Shown: positions 49,809-59,006 of the stretch, one piece after another
How the letters are laid out: each line of letters starts with the position of its first letter
Position numbering within the stretch: the stretch's first letter is position 1
DNA from: PALSA-693 sp963729695
GTDB taxonomy: Bacteria; Actinomycetota; Acidimicrobiia; Acidimicrobiales; Palsa-688
Reading direction: 5' to 3'
Length of the DNA: 64,000 nt
Assembly: GCA_963729695.1 (NCBI GenBank)
Contig: CAVSOT010000007.1
Location: 682,001-746,000 of the forward strand
The notes under the pieces: generated by a model
Seen by the model: the letters and a program-made list of their open reading frames with translations, nothing else
Told to the model about the DNA's origin: nothing
Database searches by the model: none
Program-made: the position numbers and the translations under genes

Positions 49809-51176
49809 CGGGCCGCCGCCCAGCAGGCGGTCGCCAGGTGGCCATCATGGGATTCGGCGTGACCGGCCGCGCCGTCGCCCGGGTGCTCCTTGAGCACGGC
49901 GACGAGGTGCTCGTCTTCGACGACGTGATCTCGCCCGAAAGTCGCTCCGTCGCTGCCGCGCTCGGGATCCCGATCGAATCGACGCCCGGAAAAGACCTGG
50001 CCGCCCGGCTCACCGGCTTCGATCTCCTGGTTCCCAGCCCGGGGGTACTCGTTCGACCACCCGATCTACGTCGCCGCGGCCGAAGCCGGAGTGCCGGTGC
50101 GAGCGGAGATCGAGCTGGCCGCACAGCTCTCGCGGGATGGCCGTGGCCCACGGGTGGCCGCCGTCACCGGCACGAACGGGAAGACCACCGTCACGACCCT
50201 CGTCACCGCCATGCTCGGCGCATCCGGCATCTCCAGCATCTCGGCCGGCAACATCGGGACCCCGATGATCGAAGCGGTCACCTCCCCGGTCGAGGTCGTG
50301 GTGGCGGAGGTTTCGTCGTTCCAGCTGCAGTTCACCGAGACCTTTCGGCCGGAGGTCAGCTGTTGGCTCAATCTGGCCCCCGACCATCTCGACTGGCATC
50401 CGACCTTCGCCCATTACGCCGAAGCCAAGTCCCGCATCTGGGCGCATCAGCAAGCGGGCGACACGGCCGTGTTCAACGTCGATGACCCGCTGGTGGTGAA
50501 AGCCTCCACCCGCGTGCCTGCGGGCGTCCGTCGCGTGGGTTTCTCCGGGAGTGCGGAGGCGTCCTTTGGCGTCGCGGGCGGCTGCTTGGTCGGTCCCGAG
50601 GGCGAGCCGCTGATCGAGATCGGCGAGTTACCCCGAGCGTTGCCACACGACGTAGCCAATTCCGTTGCCGCCGCGGCCGTGGCCTTGTCCTGCGGGGCGA
50701 CCCGAGCCGGATGCCGTCGAGCCCTGACCACCACCCCGGTCCTTCCCCATCGGGTCGGCTTCGTGGCGGCCATTGATGGTGTTCGCTGGTTCGACGACTC
50801 CAAAGCGACCACCCCTGCTTCTGTGCTGGCCGCCGTGGCCGGGTTCGCCTCGGTCGTGCTGATCGCCGGCGGTCGCAATAAAGGCTTGGATCTCCGGTCG
50901 CTGGCGGCCACCACGCCACCGGTGCACGCCGTCGTCGCCATCGGCGAGGCGGCTCCCGAAGTGGAGGCGGTCTTCCACCGATCGGTACCAGTAGCGACCG
51001 CGGCGACCATGGAATCGGCTGTCGAGCTCGCGGCAGACATGGCCCGTCCGGGCGATGCGGTCCTGCTCTCGCCTGGTTGCGCCAGCTTCGACTGGTACCC
51101 GTCTTACGCCGCCCGGGGCGACCATTTCGCTGCGATTGTGACCCGCCGCCTGGCCCGAGAGGAGCATCGGTGCTGA
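49805..51176 (+). CDS. murD: UDP-MurNAc-L-alanine:D-glutamate ligase MurD, interrupted by a +1 frameshift
   Basis: Adds D-glutamate to UDP-MurNAc-L-Ala. The first 80 residues (VAIMGFGVTGRAVARVLLEHGDEV to LLVPSPG) are in one frame. The remainder (FDHPIYVAAAEAGVPVRAEIEL, ATP loop VTGTNGKTTVTT, VSSFQLQ, WFDDSKATTPAS) is in the next. The switch coincides with a run of five G at 50041-50045; four G would give a continuous 456-residue protein. GTG overlaps the mraY stop. Downstream ftsW starts inside the murD end. Confidence 0.9.
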
Positions 51177-52336
51177 CTCGCGAACGTCCCGTCGTTTTCC
51201 CTGCTGAAGTGGCGAACGAGGAAGAGTCCCGTTCGTCGCGACCCGGGAGGCGGACGAAGGGAGGCAGCTTCTGGATGCTGGTGGTTCTGATCGCCATCCT
51301 CTGCCTCATCGGCGTCGTCATGGTGTTGTCGGCTTCGTCGATCGTGAGCCTTCACCAGTTCGGAACGCCCTGGTACTTCTTCACCCGCCAACTCATGTGG
51401 CTGGCGATCGGATCCCTCGGCTTCGCCATCGCCCTACGCGTGGACCCCCGACGCTGGCGCCGCCTAGCGGTTCCCGTCATGTACGCGACGGTCGGCCTGC
51501 TCTTTGTCGTCTTGGTGCCTGGGATAGGCGTGAGGACTGCGGGCGCGTCTCGCTGGCTCGGCAACTCGGCGCTCCAGGTGCAGCCTTCGGAGCTGGCCAA
51601 GCTGGCCCTCGTCCTGTTCGCGGCCGACATCCTCGATCGTCGAGCGGGGAAGCGCGATTGGCGCTACCAGATGGGGCCCGTCATCGCCGTGGTCGGGCTG
51701 CTCGTGATCCTTGTCATCGCCCAACCCGATATGGGCACGGCTCTGGTCCTGTCGTCCATTGCCATCGCCATGCTCATCATCGCCGGCATCCCGATGGCCC
51801 CATTGGGTGGGTTGCTCGGCGGTGGCGTGATGGCGTTCACCATCTTCGCTCTTGCCGCTCCGTACCGGTGGCAGCGGATGATCTCGTTCATCCATCCCCT
51901 CAAAGACGCGTCCAACACCGGCTACCAGGAGTTCCAAGCCTTGCTGGCGCTCAGCCATGGACACGTCTTGGGCGAAGGTCTGGGTGCGAGTATCGCCAGC
52001 TACGGCTACCTCCCCAATGCCCAGACCGACTTCATCTTCGCCGTGATCGGCGAGGAGACCGGCCTGCTCGGTGGCCTGGTCTTGAGCGGGCTGTTCCTGA
52101 CCCTCGCCCTCGTGGGCACTCGGATCACCTGCCGTGCCCCTTCCCGCTATTCCGCCCTTCTTGCAGGAGGGATCACCGCCTGGATCGTTGGGCAGGCCGT
52201 GATCAATATTGGCGCGGTGGTAGGGCTCCTCCCGGTAACAGGTGTACCCCTTCCGTTCGTTTCGTTCGGTGGGTCCTCGCTTGTCGTCGCCATGATCGGG
52301 GCCGGAATGCTCGCCAATGTCGCCCGGCAGCGATGA
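51170..52336 (+). CDS. ftsW: SEDS peptidoglycan polymerase FtsW
   Basis: Septal glycosyltransferase partner of FtsI. 388 residues with about ten transmembrane helices; conserved SEDS features include ASRWLG, QPSELAKLALVLF, AQPDMGTALVL, AQTDFIFAVIGEETGLLGG and LPVTGVPLPFVSFGGSS. The cytoplasmic N-terminus has a basic cluster RSSRPGRRTKGG. GTG 51170 overlaps the end of murD. It is FtsW rather than RodA by its cluster position between murD and murG. Confidence 0.95.
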   Translation: MLTRERPVVFPAEVANEEESRSSRPGRRTKGGSFWMLVVLIAILCLIGVVMVLSASSIVSLHQFGTPWYFFTRQLMWLAIGSLGFAIALRVDPRRWRRLAVPVMYATVGLLFVVLVPGIGVRTAGASRWLGNSALQVQPSELAKLALVLFAADILDRRAGKRDWRYQMGPVIAVVGLLVILVIAQPDMGTALVLSSIAIAMLIIAGIPMAPLGGLLGGGVMAFTIFALAAPYRWQRMISFIHPLKDASNTGYQEFQALLALSHGHVLGEGLGASIASYGYLPNAQTDFIFAVIGEETGLLGGLVLSGLFLTLALVGTRITCRAPSRYSALLAGGITAWIVGQAVINIGAVVGLLPVTGVPLPFVSFGGSSLVVAMIGAGMLANVARQR

Positions 52337-53463
52337 TCGCCATGGCCGCTCGGGGGCGTGGGCGGTCATAGCTGGTGGCGGCACCGGAGGTCATGTGGTG
52401 CCGGCGATTGCGATCGGGCAGGCCTTGGTCGAAGGTGGACACGCACGCGGGAGTATTCGTTTTGTCGGTTCGCGTTCGCGGCCTGGAGCGGAAGATGGTG
52501 CCTGCGGCCGGCTTCGAAGTGACCCTGCTGCCGGGACGGGGAATTGCCCGACGTCTCACATGGGACAACGTGGGTGCGGTGGCCGGCCTGGCTGCGGCCG
52601 CGGTGCGAGCCGTGTTCCTGGTAGGTCGTTGGCGTCCGTCGGTTGTAGTCGCCGTGGGCGGCTATGCCAGCGCCGCGTGCGCGTTTGCCGCGGTTGCGTG
52701 GCGAGTCCCGCTGGTGGTCGCGGAGCAAAATGCCGTGCCCGGCCGGGTCAATCAGCTGGCCGGTCGATTTGCGCGCGTGTGCGCCGTGTCGTTCCCCGGT
52801 ACACCGCTGCCTCGAGCCGTCCTAACGGGCAACCCGGTCCGGAGCCAGGTGCTCACGGCCGACCGCTCCGAAGCAGGGCGATCTGCTGCCCGGGCCGCGC
52901 TGGGCCTGCCGATCGAGGGGATCGTCGTGGCCGTGGCCGGCGGATCACTCGGCTCCCGCAGCATCAACCGGGCCATGGCCGGCTTGGCTGCGGCGTGGGC
53001 CGGCCGAAAGGGGATCGCCCTCTACCACGTGACGGGGGAGCGCGACTTCGAGGAGATCTCGCGTTCCGTCACCGCGCCCTCCGGCGAGGGCGTGGTGTAC
53101 CGGCTCGTGCCGTTCGAACAGCGCATGGAGCTCCTGCTCGCTGCCGCTGATGTGGTCGTGGCCCGGTCTGGCGCGAGCACGGTATCGGAGCTCACTGCGG
53201 TGGGGGTGCCGTCCATCCTCGTACCGCTTCCCGGCGCGCCCGGCGACCATCAAACCGCCAACGCGGCCCGCTTGGCTGACGCGGGCGCCGCGGTGATGAT
53301 CCCGGACGCAGAGCTCGATGTCCAGCGGCTCCAGTCAGAGGTGAGTCGCCTGGTTGCCGACGCCACGGCTCGCCAGGCCATGGCCGACGCGGCCCGCAGC
53401 CTCGGTCGACCCGGCGCGGCCCAGGCGGTGGCCGCGCTGGTCGAGGAGCATTCCCGTGGCTGA
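52317..53463 (+). CDS. murG: UDP-GlcNAc transferase MurG, interrupted by a +1 frameshift
   Basis: Converts lipid I to lipid II at the inner face of the membrane. The N-terminal donor motif AVIAGGGTGGHVVPAIAIG and IRFVGS read in one frame from ATG 52317. The remainder (RGLERKMVPAAGFEVTLLPG, AEQNAVPGRVNQLAGRF, GGSLGSRSINRAM, RSGASTVSELTAVGVPS) reads in the next. The extra base is a T near 52475-52476 (CGTTCGC for CGTCGC), giving GSRRGLERK. Corrected length is about 381 residues. It overlaps ftsW by 20 bp and murC by 8 bp. Confidence 0.9.
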
Positions 53464-54922
53464 GTGTGCGCCCGTGCCGGCTCCCCGGCCGGGGCCGGCC
53501 GTGAGCCGGTGGCGATCGCCGGCGGATCTGAGCCGGCCTCGCCGAGTCCATGTGGTGGGGGCGGGTGGCGCCGGTATGAGCGCCATCGCTTCGGTGCTGC
53601 TCAGCATGGGGCACCGGGTCAGCGGTAGTGATCAGGCCGACTCCGAAGCTCTCCGCCGGCTGGAGGCCCTGGGCGCGGACGTTCGAGTGGGTCACGATCC
53701 CGCGCAGCTCGGCGACGCGGAGGTTGTTGCAGTCTCCTCAGCCATCCGGGAGACCAATGTCGAAGTGGTCGAGGCGAACCGCCGCGGCCTGCCCGTGTGG
53801 CGACGTTCGGCACTGCTGGCGGCGATCTGCGCGCCCCGCCGGACTATTGCCGTCAGCGGGACGCACGGCAAGACCAGTACGTCGTCGATGTTGGCGCTTG
53901 TCTTGCGCCACGCCGGCCTCCATCCGTCGTACGTCATCGGCGGCGACATGTTGGGCGTCGGTCCAGGTGCGGCGTGGGACCCGGAGGGCGAGTGGCTGGT
54001 GGTAGAGGCCGACGAGAGCGATGGCACGTTTCTCGAGCTCGGCGCCGAGGCCGTGGTGGTCACGAGTGTCGAGCCTGACCACCTTGACTTCTACGGCGAC
54101 GAATACAGGATGCGGGAGGCCTTCCGTACGTTTCTTGCCCAGGCGAGCGGACCTCGGGTCGTGTGTGCCGACGACCCCGGGGCTGCGTCGTTGGTGGCTG
54201 GTGCTTCTCCCGACGAGGCGATCATCACCTACGGGACTGCGGAGACCGCCGACGTTCGCATCGAAGATGTTGTGCTCGCTCGGGGGGACGCCCGGTTCGC
54301 CCTCCGCCACCACGGCCGCCGTCTCGGGCCCTTCCGGATCGAGGCGCCGGGCCTGCTGTACGTGCGTAACGCGGCGGCGGCCCTGACGACGGCCCACGCG
54401 ATCGGCGTCGACTGGGCCCAGGCGGGCGTCGGGCTGGCCGTTTACCGCGGCGTCGCCCGTCGTTTTGAGCTTCGCGGTCAGCGGGACGGCGTGACCTACA
54501 TCGATGACTACGGGCACCTGCCAACGGAGGTGGCCCAAACCCTTCGGGCCGCCGCGACCGGTGGCTGGACGCGATTGGTGGCGGTCTTCCAGCCCCATCG
54601 TTTTTCCCGCACCGCACTGCTCTGGCGCGACTTCGCCGACGCCTTCGTCGATGCCGACGTGCTGGTCGTCACGGACGTCTACCCGGCCGGCGAGCCGCCG
54701 TTACCCGGAGTCACCGGCCGTCTGGTCGTCGAAGCGGTCCTCGCCGCCCACCCGGGCGCGGACGTGCGCTACGCCCCCACGCTCGACGACGCCGCCTCCC
54801 AGTTAGGAGACATCCTGCGACCTGGTGACCTCTGTCTCACGCTCGGGGCCGGGGACCTGACCAACCTGCCGGGGCGGATGCTCGCAGGAGGGCCCGACGT
54901 GGGCGGGGGCTCGGATGGTTGA
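53456..54922 (+). CDS. murC: UDP-N-acetylmuramate-L-alanine ligase
   Basis: First amino-acid-adding ligase of peptidoglycan synthesis. 488 residues: Rossmann motif HVVGAGGAGMSAIASVLL, ATP loop AVSGTHGKTSTSSM, SVEPDHLDFYGD, and the C-terminal FQPHRFSRTALLW. The GTG at 53456 sits in the last codons of murG, leaving an N-terminal Pro/Ala extension of about 20 residues. It is followed by murB with an 8-bp overlap. Confidence 0.95.
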   Translation: MAECAPVPAPRPGPAVSRWRSPADLSRPRRVHVVGAGGAGMSAIASVLLSMGHRVSGSDQADSEALRRLEALGADVRVGHDPAQLGDAEVVAVSSAIRETNVEVVEANRRGLPVWRRSALLAAICAPRRTIAVSGTHGKTSTSSMLALVLRHAGLHPSYVIGGDMLGVGPGAAWDPEGEWLVVEADESDGTFLELGAEAVVVTSVEPDHLDFYGDEYRMREAFRTFLAQASGPRVVCADDPGAASLVAGASPDEAIITYGTAETADVRIEDVVLARGDARFALRHHGRRLGPFRIEAPGLLYVRNAAAALTTAHAIGVDWAQAGVGLAVYRGVARRFELRGQRDGVTYIDDYGHLPTEVAQTLRAAATGGWTRLVAVFQPHRFSRTALLWRDFADAFVDADVLVVTDVYPAGEPPLPGVTGRLVVEAVLAAHPGADVRYAPTLDDAASQLGDILRPGDLCLTLGAGDLTNLPGRMLAGGPDVGGGSDG

Positions 54923-55994
54923 CCGATCCGCTGGTCCGTCGTCGTCGGCTGGCTCGTCGTCGTCGGCCGCCAGGTTTCGGGCGGGTGAGACGGAGCTGCC
55001 GGCCCAACGGCACCCGTGGCCGGGGGGTGCCGACGCCGAGCACGTGCGGGCTGCCCTTATGGAGCTCGAGGCGCTGGGTGACCGGGTCACTCCGGCCGGA
55101 GCGCTCGGCGCGCTGACCACCTATCGGGTTGGCGGGCAGGCGGCGATTCTCGTGACGGTCAAGGACGAGCACGATCTTTCCCGGGTTGCTGCCGCGTCGG
55201 CGGCTTCCGACCTGCCGGTGCTCGTAGTGGGGCGCGGTTCTAACCTGCTCGTGGCGGACGCCGGTTTCGGCGGTATCGGGGTCGTGCTCGATCCGGACGC
55301 CTTCGGCGACACGCGGATCGAGGGCAGCACCGTGGCGGCAGGCGGTGCCGTGGCGCTGCCGGCGTTGGCCCGCCGAACCGTTGAGGCCGCCCTGACCGGT
55401 CTGGAGTGGGCAGTCGGCGTACCCGGCTCGGTCGGTGGGGGAGTGCGGATGAACGCCGGGGGTCACGGGTCGGACATCGCCCACACCCTGCAGTCGTGTC
55501 GGGTGGTCGATCTCGCCGACCCCGACGCCGCCTGTCGGTCGATGCAGCGGGCGGACCTCCACTACGGCTACCGCCGCTCGGCGATTGGGTCCAGCCAGGT
55601 GGTGGTCGAGGCCGAGTTCGGGTTGGCTGTCGGCGAGCCCGATCGAGGGCGCGACACCATCCGCGAGATCGTCCGCTGGCGGCGCGAACATCAACCAGGT
55701 GGGCAAAACGCCGGTTCGGTGTTCACCAACCCGCCTGGTCAGCCGCCCTCCAACTCGGCTGGCTGGTTGATCGAGCGGGCTGGGTGCAAAGGGCGGCGAT
55801 ACGGGAGCGCCATGGTTTCGACGAAGCACGCCAACTTCATCCAGGCCGACGCCGGTGGCTCCGCGGATGACGTCCGGACGCTGATGGGCATCATCCGGGA
55901 CGAGGTGGGGCACGTGCACGGCGTCGAGCTGCGGGCTGAGGTGCACATGGTCGGTTTCTCGGACCAACTCTCAACGTCAAGTGGAGATTCATGA
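54915..55994 (+). CDS. murB: UDP-N-acetylenolpyruvoylglucosamine reductase
   Basis: FAD enzyme completing UDP-MurNAc synthesis. The conserved features TTYRVGGQAA, VVGRGSNLLVADAGF, AVGVPGSVGGGVRMNAG, the catalytic Ser in GQNAGSVFTNP, and KHANFIQADAGG are present in 359 residues. The first 50 residues are a Ser/Ala-rich extension beyond the usual start. murC-murB-ftsQ adjacency is typical. The stop overlaps the ftsQ ATG (ATGA). Confidence 0.94.
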   Translation: MVDRSAGPSSSAGSSSSAARFRAGETELPAQRHPWPGGADAEHVRAALMELEALGDRVTPAGALGALTTYRVGGQAAILVTVKDEHDLSRVAAASAASDLPVLVVGRGSNLLVADAGFGGIGVVLDPDAFGDTRIEGSTVAAGGAVALPALARRTVEAALTGLEWAVGVPGSVGGGVRMNAGGHGSDIAHTLQSCRVVDLADPDAACRSMQRADLHYGYRRSAIGSSQVVVEAEFGLAVGEPDRGRDTIREIVRWRREHQPGGQNAGSVFTNPPGQPPSNSAGWLIERAGCKGRRYGSAMVSTKHANFIQADAGGSADDVRTLMGIIRDEVGHVHGVELRAEVHMVGFSDQLSTSSGDS

Positions 55995-57016
55995 AATCGG
56001 CCCTTCCCCCTGGCGTAACGAAGCCTCCGTCCGAGGGCCCGGAGCGCACCGCACCGCGCCGCGATCCGGAGGAAACCTCGAGTCGGGAGGTGCCCCCTCG
56101 ACTCCGGATGGATCCCCGGCTGGCCCAACGTTGGGTGGAGGTGCGCCGCCAGCAGGGCCGCCGCCGCCTGAGGATCCTCGTGCTGCTGGCCACTCCGGTC
56201 GTGCTGGTGGCCCTGGCCGCCGCCGCCCTGTACTCGCCTCTGCTACGGGTGCACCACGTGCGGGTGTCCGTGGCCGGCGCCCTCTCGGCTGCGCAGGTGC
56301 GCTCGGTGTCGGAGATGGTTCGCCGTGGCCCGATGCTCGACGTCAACACCTCGAGCATCGCCGCCGACCTCGACGCGGTCCCGAATCTGGGTGGGGCCCG
56401 GGTGGCGCGCTCGTGGCCGACCACGGTTCGGGTCCGGGTTGTGGTGCGCACGCCGGTTGCGGTGGTCGCTCGCCCGCCTGGGCAGCCAGGTGCAACCGGG
56501 TGGGACACCGTCGACGCCACCGGTCGGGTCCTGGCCGACGTGGCCGTCCCGACCGGCCTGCCGCAGCTGCAGGGCGCCAGCCCGGTGCCTCCGGTGGGCG
56601 GGTGGCTGGCCGGGTCCGCCGGACCCGGAGTCTCTCCTCCTGGGCCCCCTGGACGGACGCTCGCGGACCTCGATGCGGCCGCCGACAGCACCGCGGTTCC
56701 GCAGGGGACAGCCGCCGCCCTGGCGATCGCGGCTGCGCTGCCGGCCCCGTGGCGGGCGAGCGTCTCGGCCATCAGCGTCGTTCCCGGCGCCCGCCTGACG
56801 ATGACCGTCGTCCCCGCCAACGCCGCATCCAGCTCGATCACTGTGGTTCTGGGCGATGCCTCCCAGCTCGCGGCCAAACTGACGGCCCTCGTCACCCTCT
56901 TGGGGCAGGCCAACCTCACCGGCGTGACACAGATCGATTTAACGGTGCCAAACCGGCCGGCAACCTTGACGGCGCGCCAAAGCCCGGGTACTCTCTCGAC
57001 CCAATCCGGAGGTTGA
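55991..57016 (+). CDS. ftsQ: Cell division protein FtsQ
   Basis: Bitopic divisome protein. 341 residues: basic/proline-rich cytoplasmic tail (1-60), transmembrane helix near 62-82 (LRILVLLATPVVLVALAAAAL), then a POTRA-type domain (VHHVRVSVAGALSAAQVRSV) and the FtsQ beta domain (VARSWPTTVRVRVVVRTPVAVVA). An unusual Pro/Gly-rich insertion lies near residues 195-225. The ATG overlaps the murB stop. Confidence 0.9.
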   Translation: MKSALPPGVTKPPSEGPERTAPRRDPEETSSREVPPRLRMDPRLAQRWVEVRRQQGRRRLRILVLLATPVVLVALAAAALYSPLLRVHHVRVSVAGALSAAQVRSVSEMVRRGPMLDVNTSSIAADLDAVPNLGGARVARSWPTTVRVRVVVRTPVAVVARPPGQPGATGWDTVDATGRVLADVAVPTGLPQLQGASPVPPVGGWLAGSAGPGVSPPGPPGRTLADLDAAADSTAVPQGTAAALAIAAALPAPWRASVSAISVVPGARLTMTVVPANAASSSITVVLGDASQLAAKLTALVTLLGQANLTGVTQIDLTVPNRPATLTARQSPGTLSTQSGG

Positions 57017-57045
57017 CATAACCCTCTACCTAAAGTCAAGGGTTA
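57013..57045 (+). promoter_or_regulatory. Inverted repeat and -35-like element upstream of ftsZ
   Basis: TTGACA (57013-57018) overlaps the ftsQ stop region. TAACCCT (57019-57025) and AGGGTTA (57039-57045) form a perfect 7-bp inverted repeat around 13 nt. A similar AT-richer block after ftsQ is common in actinobacteria and is linked to ftsZ transcription. No clear -10 was identified. The remaining gap to ftsZ carries short direct and inverted repeats but no gene. Confidence 0.5.
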
Positions 57046-57240
57046 GGCCGCCGGGCGGCCGGAGGATCAACCCAATTGATCAACCGGCATGGCACCATTC
57101 AGTGCGGGCGGCACGCCAGTTCGTCCGATCACTACTTGCCCGACCACCACTTGACCGACTAGCCGCTCAACGATTTGTCAGCAACCCATAGCCAGCCGGC
57201 TGCCAGCCGGCCTGGTGTCGTGCCCCGGGAGGGTCTCCAA

Positions 57241-58320
57241 ATGGCCGGTGCCGCCCAGAATTACATCGCCGTCATCAAGGTGCTCGGCATCGGAGGGGGT
57301 GGTGTCAACGCGGTCAACCGCATGATCGACGCCGGCCTGAAAGGCGTGGAGTTCATCGCCGTCAACACCGACGCCCAGGCCCTGTTGATGAGCGATGCCG
57401 ACGTCAAATTGGACATCGGCAGGCAGTTGACGCGAGGACTGGGCGCCGGCAGCGATCCCGAGGTGGGCCGGGCCGCCGCCGAGGAGCACCGCGAGGAGAT
57501 CGAGGAAGTCCTCAAGGGCGCCGACATGGTGTTCATCACTGCCGGCAAGGGCGGCGGAACGGGCACCGGAGGAGCCCCCGTGGTGGCGGAGATCTCCAAG
57601 TCGCTGGGTGCCCTCACCATCGGGGTGGTCACCCGGCCATTCGGTTTCGAGGGGCGGCGTCGCTCGGTGCAGGCCGAAGCGGGCATCCAGCGTCTCAAGG
57701 AGAAGGTGGACACGCTCATCGTGATCCCCAACGACCGTCTGCTCACGGTGTCCAACGACAAGACGTCGATGGTCAACGCTTTCAAGATGGCCGACGAGGT
57801 TCTCCTCCAAGGGGTGCAGGGCATCACCGATCTCATCACCACGCCTGGGCTCATCAACACCGACTTCGCCGACGTGAAGATGATCATGAACAACGCCGGC
57901 ACCGCGATCATGGGCATCGGGACGGCGGCCGGCGACAACCGGGCGGTCACCGCCGCGAAGCTCGCCATCACGTCTCCGTTACTCGAAGCGTCGATCGAAG
58001 GGGCCCGAGGCATCCTCCTCAACATCGCCGGTGGGAGCGATCTCGGTCTCTTCGAAGTCAACGAGGCCGCCGAGATCATTCACGGCGTGGCCCACCCCGA
58101 CGCCAACATCATTTTCGGCCAGGTGATCGACGATTCGATGGGCGACGAGGTCCGGGTCACGGTTATTGCTGCCGGCTTCGAGCACTGGGACAACCAGCAA
58201 GCGGGCCGAGAACGGAGCGCGGCTAGTGGCATCGGGCTGTTGGAGACAGAGCGCGAGCTGCGAGACGAAGAGGACCCGCTGGTCGGCGACGAGTTCGACG
58301 TTCCGGACTTCCTGAAGTAG
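57241..58320 (+). CDS. ftsZ: Cell division protein FtsZ
   Basis: Tubulin-like GTPase forming the Z-ring. The 359 residues have the GTP-binding GGGGVNAVNRM, the tubulin signature GKGGGTGTGGAPVVAE, the T7 loop NTDFADVKMIMNNAG and a very short linker before the C-terminal peptide DEFDVPDFLK, which binds SepF/FtsA-type partners. ATG 57241 is preceded by GGGAGGG at 57227-57233; an earlier in-frame start (57175) has no such site. No ftsA is present, as expected in actinobacteria where SepF takes that role. Confidence 0.97.
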   Translation: MAGAAQNYIAVIKVLGIGGGGVNAVNRMIDAGLKGVEFIAVNTDAQALLMSDADVKLDIGRQLTRGLGAGSDPEVGRAAAEEHREEIEEVLKGADMVFITAGKGGGTGTGGAPVVAEISKSLGALTIGVVTRPFGFEGRRRSVQAEAGIQRLKEKVDTLIVIPNDRLLTVSNDKTSMVNAFKMADEVLLQGVQGITDLITTPGLINTDFADVKMIMNNAGTAIMGIGTAAGDNRAVTAAKLAITSPLLEASIEGARGILLNIAGGSDLGLFEVNEAAEIIHGVAHPDANIIFGQVIDDSMGDEVRVTVIAAGFEHWDNQQAGRERSAASGIGLLETERELRDEEDPLVGDEFDVPDFLK

Positions 58321-58322
58321 CG

Positions 58323-59006
58323 ATGGGGGCCCGTGTCGGCGTCCATCCGTCCGACTGGGAGCTCGCGGGGGCGGTCCGGGTTCGCAGTACGGGATGCGCC
58401 CAGGGGGACCTGGCCGGCGATGGACCAGCAGTGGAGCGCAGGCGGCGTTCGGTGGTCGACCTGCCGTGGACCGTTCTCGCTCAGGTCCATGGGTCGCGGG
58501 TGGTGACGGTTGACGGCCCGGGTGCGGCAGCAGGGGAGTCAGCAGACGCCTCCGTGGGTACGTCGCCGGGGGTGGCGTTGGCGGTGCTCACAGCCGACTG
58601 CGCGGCCGTCGGGTTCGGTAGCCCCGAAGGCGTGTTCGGTGTCGCCCATGCCGGATGGAAGGGCCTTCGGGCCGGGGTAATCGAGGCCACGGTCACCACC
58701 ATGCGCCGGCTGGGTGCCACGCGGGTCGAGGCCGTTCTCGGCCCGTGCATCCATCCCTGCTGCTACCCGTTCGGTGTCGAGGACCTCGATCGGGTGGCCT
58801 CACGGCTCGGGCCCGAAGTGAGAGCGATCGATCGTCGAGGCCAGCCGGCCTTGGATTTGCCGGCAGGAGTACGGGTCGCCCTCCACGCGTCGGGCGCGGC
58901 CCTCGTCGGTGACGCCGCCACATGCACCAGCTGTTCGCCCGATTACTGGTCCTGGCGCCAGTCCGGGGCGGACCGACGCCAGGCCATGGTGGTATGGCGG
59001 CCGTGA
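58323..59006 (+). CDS. pgeF: PgeF/YfiH family peptidoglycan editing factor
   Basis: Multicopper-oxidase-fold (laccase domain) protein; in E. coli YfiH removes misplaced amino acids from peptidoglycan precursors. The 227 residues show the metal-binding motifs QVHGSRVV, LTADCAAV, AHAGWKGLRAGV and GPCIHPCCYPFG. Located directly after ftsZ, as is usual in Gram-positives. Its end overlaps the next gene by GTGA. Confidence 0.88.
   Translation: MGARVGVHPSDWELAGAVRVRSTGCAQGDLAGDGPAVERRRRSVVDLPWTVLAQVHGSRVVTVDGPGAAAGESADASVGTSPGVALAVLTADCAAVGFGSPEGVFGVAHAGWKGLRAGVIEATVTTMRRLGATRVEAVLGPCIHPCCYPFGVEDLDRVASRLGPEVRAIDRRGQPALDLPAGVRVALHASGAALVGDAATCTSCSPDYWSWRQSGADRRQAMVVWRP

Noticed and set aside
48447..52476. 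Programmed +1 frameshifting in murE, murD and murG
   Set aside because: No shared slippery codon, no common downstream structure seen, and three unrelated genes (thrB, pfkA, DUF58) show the same homopolymer-type surplus base, so error is the simpler explanation.
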